Part shown: in pieces, positions 7,753 to 15,137 of the stretch
Layout of the letters: the number at the start of each line of letters is the position of its first letter
How positions within the stretch are numbered: the first letter of the stretch is position 1
NCBI GenBank assembly: GCA_002403105.1
Contig: DHHD01000038.1
Span: 1 to 25,883, forward strand
Reading direction: 5' to 3'
DNA from: Anaerolineaceae bacterium UBA4781
GTDB lineage: Bacteria; Chloroflexota; Anaerolineae; Anaerolineales; Anaerolineaceae
Length of the DNA stretch: 25,883 bases
The notes under the pieces: model-generated
What the model was told of the DNA's origin: nothing
Seen by the model: only the letters and a program-made list of their open reading frames with translations
Databases searched by the model: none
Position numbers and translations under genes: made by a program

Positions 7753-8110
7753 CGGGGATGAACCTCATGGAAACAGAATTAACACAATGGCGTGTGTTCT
7801 TTTCTGTGTATCGTTCTCCTTTAAACACATGACCAAGATGGGCACTACAAACAGCACATTGGATTTCGGTCCGGTATCCATCCGTGTCTGGCAGTTCCTT
7901 TACGGCCCCAGGAATAGCTTCGTCAAAACTGGGCCACCCACAACCCGCATGAAATTTACTATTGGAATTGAAGAGGTGTGCACCGCATTGACGGCAGATA
8001 TAGATACCTCTTTCAAAGAAATCATCGTATTTCCCCTGGAAAGGAGCTTCGGTACCTTTATGGAGGATCACCTGCTCTTCTTCGGGTGTTAGTGGTTCCA
8101 TTTTCGACAT
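7742..8110 (-). CDS. msrB: Peptide methionine-(R)-S-oxide reductase MsrB, zinc-binding form
   Basis: MsrB reduces the R epimer of methionine sulfoxide and complements MsrA. The 122-aa protein has both zinc CxxC pairs (Cys39/Cys42 and Cys85/Cys88), the FHAGCGWPSF segment at about 53-62, and the catalytic Cys109 in RHCVNS, where the family usually has RYCVNS/RYCINS. A GAGGT SD stands shortly before the ATG. It is the first gene of the msrB-msrA pair and diverges from the gntR gene across about 205 bp. Two separate proteins, in the order B then A, replace the MsrA-MsrB fusion found in some bacteria. Confidence 0.97.
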   Translation of the reverse strand: MSKMEPLTPEEEQVILHKGTEAPFQGKYDDFFERGIYICRQCGAHLFNSNSKFHAGCGWPSFDEAIPGAVKELPDTDGYRTEIQCAVCSAHLGHVFKGERYTEKNTRHCVNSVSMRFIPDEK

Positions 8111-8235
8111 GATTACCTCGCTCTTATCCCTTGAGTGTACATTGAATTAATCGGTTGAGGTGTAAACAAAGTATTAATGGAAGTTACCAGGTTTTTAAAT
8201 ACAGCATCAGACAGCGAAGTATTGTTGTTTAACTA

Positions 8236-8263
8236 TTGACAGAGAATTTTTCTTTGCTATACT
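8236..8263 (+). promoter_or_regulatory. Sigma-70-type promoter of the gntR gene
   Basis: A consensus TTGACA at 8236-8241 and TATACT at 8258-8263 are separated by 16 bp. They lie about 50 bp upstream of the GntR start codon, on the plus strand. This is the best-formed promoter in the window. Confidence 0.75.
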
Positions 8264-8264
8264 T

Positions 8265-8285
8265 GTAATAACAGGATAACATTAC
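8265..8285. promoter_or_regulatory. Candidate GntR operator
   Basis: A dyad, GTAAT at 8265-8269 and ATTAC at 8281-8285 with 11 bp between, begins two bases past the -10 box and should cover the transcription start. That position suits autorepression by the GntR/HutC protein encoded immediately downstream. Assignment is by position and symmetry only. Confidence 0.4.
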
Positions 8286-8315
8286 TACAGGAAGCCAGAT
8301 AAGGATAACGATCCT

Positions 8316-9080
8316 ATGAACTCATCCGAAGAGTGTTTTTCAGACGTAAAACTAGATTTTGATAGTCCCATTCCCTATTACATTCAGATTAAAGAAAAAA
8401 TAAAAGAGCAAATTGATTCAGGGTGTTTGAAATTCGGAGACCAACTACCCGGTGAACCTGTTCTCTGTGATCTTTTTACAGTCAGCCGCACGGTGATTCG
8501 GCAGGCGCTTGCAGATCTTGAGCATGAAGGTCTTATAGCGCGCAAGAAAGGGAAAGGCACCTTTATTATCGAGCCGGAAACTTATTTTGAAAAACTTACC
8601 GGAAATCTAACCGGTTTTTATCAGCACATGAAAAAAAGAGGGCATATTGCCTTGAGCGAGATCCTGAAACAGGAAATTATCCAGGCAGATATGAATATTG
8701 CCACGAATCTGGATATAAAAATCGGCACACCGGTTCTACAGCTTGATCGTTTGCGCTATATTGACAGCGAACCTATCGTTCTAACCAACACGTATATTCC
8801 CAGTCACTTTGTTCCGGGGCTAGAGAAGATAGATCTATCAAGAGAATCTTTATACGGTGTTCTGGAAAGAGAATTTGGAGTTGTGATTTCGCGTGCATAC
8901 CGTACCATAGGGGCTGTTGTTGCAGATGAATATCATGCTGGGTTATTCAAAATACAAAAAGGGGATCCCCTTATTGTAATAAACAACATTGACTATTCTT
9001 CGGATGGAATATTGTTTGCCTATTACCATGGTTTGTATCGAGGGGATCGTAATATTTTTGAAGTTGAGATGGTGAAGTAA
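8316..9080 (+). CDS. GntR-family transcriptional regulator, HutC subfamily (GntR-UTRA)
   Basis: This 254-aa cytoplasmic regulator has an N-terminal GntR winged helix at about 17-82 (PIPYYIQIKEKI, LPGEPVLCDLFTVSRTVIRQAL, ARKKGKGTFI) followed by a UTRA ligand-binding domain at about 95-250 (LDRLRYIDSEPIVLTNTYIP is typical). UTRA regulators of this type usually sense sugar phosphates, often glucosamine- or N-acetylglucosamine-6-phosphate, or amino-acid breakdown products. It has its own promoter and a terminator at 9170-9187. It stands immediately before the transporter and catabolic gene cluster and is the likely regulator of that cluster. No strong SD is evident before the ATG (AAGGATAACGATCCT is the nearest purine stretch). 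Confidence 0.93.
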   Translation: MNSSEECFSDVKLDFDSPIPYYIQIKEKIKEQIDSGCLKFGDQLPGEPVLCDLFTVSRTVIRQALADLEHEGLIARKKGKGTFIIEPETYFEKLTGNLTGFYQHMKKRGHIALSEILKQEIIQADMNIATNLDIKIGTPVLQLDRLRYIDSEPIVLTNTYIPSHFVPGLEKIDLSRESLYGVLEREFGVVISRAYRTIGAVVADEYHAGLFKIQKGDPLIVINNIDYSSDGILFAYYHGLYRGDRNIFEVEMVK

Positions 9081-9169
9081 AAGGACTGTAGTTATCTGAA
9101 GATGAATTTCCAGAGGAATGACAATAAAGAATAAACACCTTGCCTGAAATAACCTATAAAGAATTATTT

Positions 9170-9187
9170 GACCGATTCGGTCTTTTT
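9170..9187 (+). terminator. Terminator after the gntR gene
   Basis: GACCG at 9170-9174 pairs with CGGTC at 9178-9182 around a 3-nt loop and is followed by five T residues. It separates the gntR transcript from the transporter operon. The remainder of the 224-bp gap before the binding-protein gene holds a good SD but no promoter I can defend. Confidence 0.7.
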
Positions 9188-9304
9188 ATGCTGACCTGAA
9201 TAATGAAAAAGAAAGGAGAATAGATTACAGACTAAATAAAGCACACCCATAACGAATAAAGAGGGCAGCCTACATATTTTGCACGATTATATTAAGGAGG
9301 AAAA

Positions 9305-11143
9305 ATGCAAAAGCAAAAAAGGACCATCACATGCTTAATCGCATTGATGATGATCTTCGCGATAGTTCTATCTTCCTGTAACACCTCACCAACTGATGAG
9401 GTGGTGGAAGAAACATCTGGAACTTCTGACACAGTGGGGGAAGAAACTGCGGATACGGGTACGCAGCCCGGAAATTATGAGAATGCAACTCGAGAGGAAA
9501 CCGTTTATTTTGATGCGTATGTGGCACATGTTGACCACGCAAACTGGAACCCCTTCATCACTGACAATTTGCGTGATGTGGGTCTACAGCAAGCTTTAAT
9601 CGAGCCGCTTTTCATGTTGAATTATGATACCGGTGAAATTGACCCGTGGTTAGGCTTGTCAATGGAGGCAAACGATACATTTGATGTTTGGACATTGAAT
9701 CTACGACCTGGTGTCAAATGGAGCGATGGGGAAGATTTTAACGCCGATGATGTGGTTTTCACCGTGAATATGTTCCTGGCAAACACACCCGATCTTGGCG
9801 CAGATGTAGCTTTATGGACAGAAAGCGTCGAAAAGATCAACGACCTGACTGTACAGTTCAACCTGACAGACTCGAATCCCAGATATCAACTTGATATTTG
9901 GTCATTTAAAATCTGGGGTGACCGCAACTCAATTGTTCCAGAACATATCTGGAATGAGTATGCAGATAATCCGATGGAATTCACCAATTATGATCCCGAG
10001 CAGGGTTGGCCGGTCTTTACAGGTCCCTATCTATTGTCGAAATTTACGGAAAATGAATACATTTATGTCAGAAACGACAATTGGTGGGGAGTCGAAGCTG
10101 GATTTCAGGATCTACCAGCTCCAAAACGCCTGATCTGGATACAGTACGGTACGGAAGAAAGTAAAGCAGCCGCAATGATTGCGAATGATCTTGATGCAAT
10201 GGCAAATACTTCTTTAGGTGCATTCGAGGCAATGACAGCCGCCAATTCCAATATCATCGGATGGGAATCAGAATTACCCTATGGAACCATCGATCCCTGC
10301 CCACGGTATCTGAGTATCAATAATGAACACCCAATTTGGAGCGATAGTACGTTACGTCAAGCTGTAAACCTGGCTGTTGATCGTGAACAGATCGTTACAA
10401 TTGCCTATGAAGGCGGGACATCCGCATCAATATCCATCTTCCCTCAGTATGGTTCAATGGAACAATATAATTCAGCCCTTGAAGACGCTGGATTAGCTGC
10501 CAGCAAGACAGCAGATACCGAAGCAGCAAAAGCGCTCATTGAATCTAGTGGTTGGGTGTTGAATGCAGATGGCTACTACGAAAAAGATGGTCAGGTCTTG
10601 ACGATGTCCATTCTGACGATCGAAGAGTCTATGGAAACCCGTCGCATCGGTGATGTAGTAGCAGAACAGTTGCGAAACATTGGTATCGATGCAGAGTCAC
10701 AGGTGCTGTCTTTTGGTGCCTGGCTTACCGCACAGTCTGAAGATGGAACACCTGAGGATGATTATGAAGGCGCTGTTTCATTTGTGTGTGGGGGTGTAAA
10801 TGAGCCTTATGTTACATTAAATACCTTCGGGGGTGGTGAGGATGTGACAAAAGGTGGCATGGAGCGCTGGAGTGGTGAAAGTTGGGAAGCATTCCGCGCA
10901 TCTGTGGCTCAGTTGAAAAACTTAGCCCCCGGTGATGCTGCAGGCGTTCCAGTGGTTGTTGAGGCTTATGAAAACATTATTGAAGACATGCCTTTTGTCA
11001 CCCTTACACAGGCATCTATGCTTACTCCTCTCAACACGACATATTGGACGAACTGGCCTACCAGTGAGAATCCTTACACAATTCCTTCTACTTGGGTTCA
11101 AAGCACACATCTGATTATTCACAATTTGCAGCCTGCAAATTAA
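9305..11143 (+). CDS. Opp/Dpp-type ABC transporter solute-binding lipoprotein (SBP_bac_5 family)
   Basis: This is the extracytoplasmic substrate-binding lipoprotein of the importer encoded downstream. A type II signal peptide has basic residues at 2-6, a hydrophobic core at about 9-21, and a lipobox ending VLSSC with lipidated Cys25. A Thr/Glu/Ser-rich linker follows, at about 26-60. The cluster C binding domain shows LRPGVKWSDGEDFNADDVVFT at about 131-151, FTGPYLLSKF near 238-247 and LRQAVNLAVDREQIV near 347-361. The 612-aa length is large but normal for this family. AAGGAGG stands just before the ATG. Members bind peptides, nickel, or oligosaccharides; the downstream esterase, sugar kinase and isomerase favour an oligosaccharide or modified sugar. 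A 13-bp hairpin follows the stop codon. Confidence 0.93.
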   Translation: MQKQKRTITCLIALMMIFAIVLSSCNTSPTDEVVEETSGTSDTVGEETADTGTQPGNYENATREETVYFDAYVAHVDHANWNPFITDNLRDVGLQQALIEPLFMLNYDTGEIDPWLGLSMEANDTFDVWTLNLRPGVKWSDGEDFNADDVVFTVNMFLANTPDLGADVALWTESVEKINDLTVQFNLTDSNPRYQLDIWSFKIWGDRNSIVPEHIWNEYADNPMEFTNYDPEQGWPVFTGPYLLSKFTENEYIYVRNDNWWGVEAGFQDLPAPKRLIWIQYGTEESKAAAMIANDLDAMANTSLGAFEAMTAANSNIIGWESELPYGTIDPCPRYLSINNEHPIWSDSTLRQAVNLAVDREQIVTIAYEGGTSASISIFPQYGSMEQYNSALEDAGLAASKTADTEAAKALIESSGWVLNADGYYEKDGQVLTMSILTIEESMETRRIGDVVAEQLRNIGIDAESQVLSFGAWLTAQSEDGTPEDDYEGAVSFVCGGVNEPYVTLNTFGGGEDVTKGGMERWSGESWEAFRASVAQLKNLAPGDAAGVPVVVEAYENIIEDMPFVTLTQASMLTPLNTTYWTNWPTSENPYTIPSTWVQSTHLIIHNLQPAN

Positions 11144-11158
11144 TAATCTTATTAACAT

Positions 11159-11188
11159 GGGCATCCACATTATTCAATGTGGATGCCC
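11159..11188 (+). promoter_or_regulatory. Intercistronic 13-bp hairpin between binding protein and permease genes
   Basis: A perfect 13-bp stem (11159-11171 pairs with 11176-11188) closes on an ATTC tetraloop. It starts 15 bp after the binding-protein stop. The T-run after it is delayed by several bases, so it is either a partial terminator or a 3' stabiliser. Such structures often keep the binding protein more abundant than its permeases. Confidence 0.8.
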
Positions 11189-11213
11189 TGAAATAGTTTT
11201 TAATGGGTGATTT

Positions 11214-12224
11214 ATGAACGGTCTTACATGGAAGTATGCTCTGCACCGTATTGGAATTTATCTTCTAACGATATTAATTAGCATTACTCTCATTTTTGTT
11301 ATCTCTCGCGCTGTTCCTGGTGATCCGATTGAAAACATGTGGCGGCAATTAGAGATGCAAAAAGGGCAAATCGAAGGGGTTGACCTCATTATTGACCACT
11401 ACAAAGAGCTTTTTGGACTCAATGAGCCCATTGGTATTCAGTATCTGAAATATCTCTGGAATACGGTTCGTTTTGAATTCGGTGTATCATTCGTACATTA
11501 TCCAACCTCTGTGTCGAGTATGATCGGGCATGCTCTGCCCTGGACGTTGGGCTTGGGTTTAATCACAACACTGATAATATTTATTTTTGGCAATGGTATC
11601 GGAGCCGTATTTGGATGGGAACGGACACCCAAATTTATAAAAACAATAATTCCCTCCAGCCTGATATTTACATCTATACCATCAGTATTAGCGGCACTAT
11701 TTTTACTTTCCATTTTCTCTAAAAATTTAGGCTGGTTTCCATTGGCTGGCGCTTATAACAGCAATGTCACGCAAGGTTGGAATTGGCCATATATCGCAAG
11801 TGTGATCAAGTATGGTTTTCTGCCGGTTCTATCAATTTTGTTGGTGAACATTGGTTGGACTATTCTTGGGATGCGTGCAATGGTTGTTACTATTGGAGGA
11901 GCTGATTATGTTCGGTTAGCTCAGGCAAAAGGGTTGAAACCGTTTTACATTCTTAAAAAATACACAGTGCGTAATGCGCTTCTTCCTCAACTTACCTCAC
12001 TCGCGTTAAGTTTGGGTGGATTGATATCGGGGCAAGTATTGGTTGAATCGATTTTCTCTTATCCTGGGATGGGAATGCTCATCTTTCGTGCTATACGAGA
12101 ACAAGATTTCAATGTGATCCAGGCAACCTCTTATATGTTCATTCTGATTACTGCAACATCCGTGTTGTTAATTGACCTGCTCTATCCACTTATCGATCCG
12201 CGCATTACACATGGAGAGGACTAA
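11214..12224 (+). CDS. ABC importer permease, DppB/OppB type
   Basis: This inner-membrane subunit forms half of the translocation pore. The 336-aa protein has the DppB N-terminal pattern: a first membrane helix at about 13-31 followed by ISRAVPGDP. Further helices lie near 100-125, 143-164, 190-215, 250-275 and 300-320. The cytoplasmic EAA-type coupling loop is VRLAQAKGLKPFYILKKYTVRNALLP at about 231-256, which contacts the ATPase subunits. GGTGA before the ATG acts as SD. The gene for the second permease starts 2 bp after its stop codon, within overlapping SD sequence, so the two are coupled. Confidence 0.95.
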   Translation: MNGLTWKYALHRIGIYLLTILISITLIFVISRAVPGDPIENMWRQLEMQKGQIEGVDLIIDHYKELFGLNEPIGIQYLKYLWNTVRFEFGVSFVHYPTSVSSMIGHALPWTLGLGLITTLIIFIFGNGIGAVFGWERTPKFIKTIIPSSLIFTSIPSVLAALFLLSIFSKNLGWFPLAGAYNSNVTQGWNWPYIASVIKYGFLPVLSILLVNIGWTILGMRAMVVTIGGADYVRLAQAKGLKPFYILKKYTVRNALLPQLTSLALSLGGLISGQVLVESIFSYPGMGMLIFRAIREQDFNVIQATSYMFILITATSVLLIDLLYPLIDPRITHGED

Positions 12225-12226
12225 GA

Positions 12227-13162
12227 ATGAAAAAAACTGATTTCGTTGAGAATACTGGGGTAGAGGTTTTGGCAGAAGATGGTTGCAAGAAACGACCTCC
12301 TAAAGATAATCCATGGAAAAATTCCAGATTGATTATCGGGACAATAATTTTGGGAATTTTAATCATCATTGCATTTGTGGGTCAATTATTTTGGGACAAA
12401 ACACTGGTAAATGTGGGTAGTTCACCTCTAAATCTACCACCGGTAGGAAATGAATATCGAGATCAAATTGGAAATTGGGCTCATCCTCTTGGCACTGATA
12501 ATTCGGGGCGGGATATTTTAGCTTTAGTGCTTGTAGGGTTGCCCCATTCCCTGGGGATCGGTTTTGTTTCCGCCACTATCGGGTTAACCATTGGTATTAT
12601 CTTTGGTTTTTCGGCTGGATATCTGGGTGGACGGGTAGATGATGTGATTCGTCTTCTATCTGATACCACAATGAATATTCCAGCATTACTGATTTTGATC
12701 ATTATTCAATCCTTAATACCCAATGCTGGTTTTTTTGCGATGGCATTGCTGCTAGCTGTATTTGCATGGCAGAGCCCGACTCGTGTTCTTCGGGCACAGG
12801 TGCTATCGATGAAGCATGCTGATTATGTGAAATTAGCACAACTTTCTGGCTCACCGGATCAAGAGATTATGTTCAAGGAAATGATGCCGAACTTGATGCC
12901 ATTTCTAATATCTCAGTTGACAGCGGGAACATCGTATTCTGTGCTTATTTTGGTAGGTGTCGAAGTTTTGGGTTTGGGATCACAAAAAATCCCGTCCTTG
13001 GGGATCACACTCAATAATGCAATAAATGCTTCTGCTATATTGCGTGGAATGTGGTGGTGGTGGGGAATTCCAACCATTATCTTGATCGTGGTCTTTATGT
13101 GTCTTTTACTGATTACCGTTGGTCTAGATGAAGTATCTAATCCGCGCTTGAGAGATCATTAA
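12227..13162 (+). CDS. ABC importer permease, DppC/OppC type
   Basis: This second pore subunit has 311 aa. It has the OppC-type N-terminal cytoplasmic tail (about 1-35), a first helix at about 37-55, and an extracellular segment with HPLGTDNSGRDILA at about 86-99, a hallmark of DppC proteins. The BPD_transp_1 domain follows. The EAA coupling loop is YVKLAQLSGSPDQEIMFKEMMPNLMP at about 201-226. A row of tryptophans (WWWWG) near 276-280 in a late helix is notable. GGAGAGGA just before the ATG overlaps the end of the previous gene and serves as SD. Confidence 0.95.
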   Translation: MKKTDFVENTGVEVLAEDGCKKRPPKDNPWKNSRLIIGTIILGILIIIAFVGQLFWDKTLVNVGSSPLNLPPVGNEYRDQIGNWAHPLGTDNSGRDILALVLVGLPHSLGIGFVSATIGLTIGIIFGFSAGYLGGRVDDVIRLLSDTTMNIPALLILIIIQSLIPNAGFFAMALLLAVFAWQSPTRVLRAQVLSMKHADYVKLAQLSGSPDQEIMFKEMMPNLMPFLISQLTAGTSYSVLILVGVEVLGLGSQKIPSLGITLNNAINASAILRGMWWWWGIPTIILIVVFMCLLLITVGLDEVSNPRLRDH

Positions 13163-13197
13163 ACCCATAACAGGAAAACCTAACGAGGATTTCAATT

Positions 13198-14103
13198 ATG
13201 AATTCATATGTGTTGGATGTAAGGAAATTAAAGGTAGATTATGCCACTTCTATGAAAACAATCCAGGCAGTGAAGGGAATTAGTTTCTCAATTCAAAAAG
13301 GAGAGACACTAGGTCTGATTGGTGAATCTGGTTCAGGCAAAACCACTACTGCCATGGCTATTCTCCGATTACTTCAAAACCCCGGACGGGTTGTAGGAGG
13401 GGAGGTAATTTTAAATAGTGATATCGACTTGTTGACCCTCTCAGAACGCGAATTAAGAAAAGTACGTTGGACGGAACTTGCATTGATTACTCAAGGATCA
13501 ATGAACTCCTTGAATCCTACGATGCGCGTTTGTGAACAGATTGCAGATGGAATTCTTGCTCATAAAGAAATGAATGATAAGAATGAGCTGAATGAGTATA
13601 TTAAGAATCTGCTGAAGTTAGTCGGATTACCAGAAAGGGTTTTTAATCAGTTTCCACATGAATTAAGTGGCGGAATGAAACAAAGAGTTTGTATAGCAAT
13701 GGCTGCATCGCTTAATCCGTCTTTGTTGATCGCTGATGAACCGACCAGTGCATTAGATGTAATAACGCAGCGCATCGTAGCACAAACTCTGCTCGATATT
13801 AAAGAACGTTTGAACACCTCTCTATTGATTATTGGTCATGATATTGGATTGATGGCTCAAATGGCAGATCGTGTTGCAGTCATGATTGATGGTTTCATTG
13901 TAGAAGTGGGAACGATGCAGGAAGTGCTTAGTTCACCTGAACATCAATATACACAAATACTTGTTGATTCGATGCCCTCCATTAAACGGCGTAAACCACT
14001 TACCGCAATTGATGAACGAACCAGGAGTGAAATCTCGAACAAATTGTGTGTTTCATCTGAGATGACAGAGGTGACAACGGGTCACTGGGTAGCGGTGAAT
14101 TAA
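13198..14103 (+). CDS. ABC importer ATPase, DppD/OppD type
   Basis: This cytoplasmic nucleotide-binding subunit powers import. The 301-aa protein shows Walker A GESGSGKTTT at about 42-51, the Q-loop near ALITQGSMNSLNP, signature LSGGMKQRV near 158-166, Walker B SLLIADEPTSALD near 176-188, and the H-loop GHD near 216. The tail from about 245 carries part of the oligopeptide-transporter C-terminal extension (SPEHQYTQILVDSMPS). The gene for the partner ATPase starts 81 bp downstream; that gap holds no gene I can support. Confidence 0.95.
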   Translation: MNSYVLDVRKLKVDYATSMKTIQAVKGISFSIQKGETLGLIGESGSGKTTTAMAILRLLQNPGRVVGGEVILNSDIDLLTLSERELRKVRWTELALITQGSMNSLNPTMRVCEQIADGILAHKEMNDKNELNEYIKNLLKLVGLPERVFNQFPHELSGGMKQRVCIAMAASLNPSLLIADEPTSALDVITQRIVAQTLLDIKERLNTSLLIIGHDIGLMAQMADRVAVMIDGFIVEVGTMQEVLSSPEHQYTQILVDSMPSIKRRKPLTAIDERTRSEISNKLCVSSEMTEVTTGHWVAVN

Positions 14104-14184
14104 TGATATGGAGTCGAGTACGCAGATTTGGAATCGGTCTTTAAGCTTTAATTGTCTTCTCATTAAGGAAGCAAGGAGAAATGG

Positions 14185-15093
14185 ATGGATCAATCATTAT
14201 TGGAGGTAAATGACCTGACCAAAATATTTGGTGAGGCATCACAAAAACAAAAAAAACAGGTGGTTGCCTTGCAACACTTCAACGCAGTGATCTCTGGCAC
14301 AACACCAAAAATTATCACTATCGCTGGAGAAAGCGGTAGTGGAAAATCAACGCTGGCTAATTTAATCCTTGGTTTTATTAAACCCTCCTTTGGAACCATT
14401 ATGTATAAAGGACAGGATGTGTCTTCTTTTGATAAAGGTGAGATGCTAACATACAGAAGAGAAGTACAGGCGGTTTTTCAAGATCCTTACTCGATATATA
14501 ACCCGTATTATTGTGTGGAGCATATTTTCGATATTGCAATGCATAACTTTAAACTTACCGATGATAAGCAAAAGAAGCGTGATTTGATAGAAGATGCCTT
14601 GAATCTGGTCGGATTAAAAGGTGAGAATGTACTGCGAAATTATCCTCATCAATTGAGTGGAGGACAGCTTCAACGAGTGATGATTGCTCGTGCCTATATG
14701 CTCAAACCGAATCTTATCATTGCTGATGAACCGGTATCCATGATCGATGTATCTCTTAGAGCCATGATCTTGGAAATTATGATGAAGCTGAAAGATGAAT
14801 ATGGAATTTCATTTATTTACATCACCCATGATTTTAGCACTGCTTACCAGATAAGCGATGAAATATATTTGCTATATCATGGCATGACGGTAGAGAAAGG
14901 GAACACAGTTAAAGTGATCAACAATCCGCACCATCTATACACAAAAGACCTTATTGCCTCTATTCCAACCATTGATGAAAAATGGGAAGGTCATATCGAG
15001 GTCACTGAGGATCTTGAATCTGATCGAGGGCAATTAAAGCCCACTCCAACTTTTATGGAAGTAGAGCCGAAGCATTGGGCTGTTTTGTCATAA
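14185..15093 (+). CDS. ABC importer ATPase, DppF/OppF type
   Basis: This is the second nucleotide-binding subunit, pairing with the DppD-like ATPase. The 302-aa protein has Walker A GESGSGKSTL at about 49-58, a Q-loop in VFQDPYSIYNPYY near 97-109, signature LSGGQLQRV near 158-166, Walker B LIIADEPVSMID near 177-188 and H-loop THD near 214. The phrase DPYxxxNP is characteristic of DppF/OppF proteins. A hydrophobic C-terminal tail ends in PKHWAVLS, comparable to GHWVAVN at the end of the partner ATPase. AAGGAG at 14173-14178 is the SD; an out-of-frame ATG at 14181 is ignored. Confidence 0.95.
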   Translation: MDQSLLEVNDLTKIFGEASQKQKKQVVALQHFNAVISGTTPKIITIAGESGSGKSTLANLILGFIKPSFGTIMYKGQDVSSFDKGEMLTYRREVQAVFQDPYSIYNPYYCVEHIFDIAMHNFKLTDDKQKKRDLIEDALNLVGLKGENVLRNYPHQLSGGQLQRVMIARAYMLKPNLIIADEPVSMIDVSLRAMILEIMMKLKDEYGISFIYITHDFSTAYQISDEIYLLYHGMTVEKGNTVKVINNPHHLYTKDLIASIPTIDEKWEGHIEVTEDLESDRGQLKPTPTFMEVEPKHWAVLS

Positions 15094-15137
15094 AAATATA
15101 TGAATATTCACAATAACAAAAATTATTAGGAGCTACG

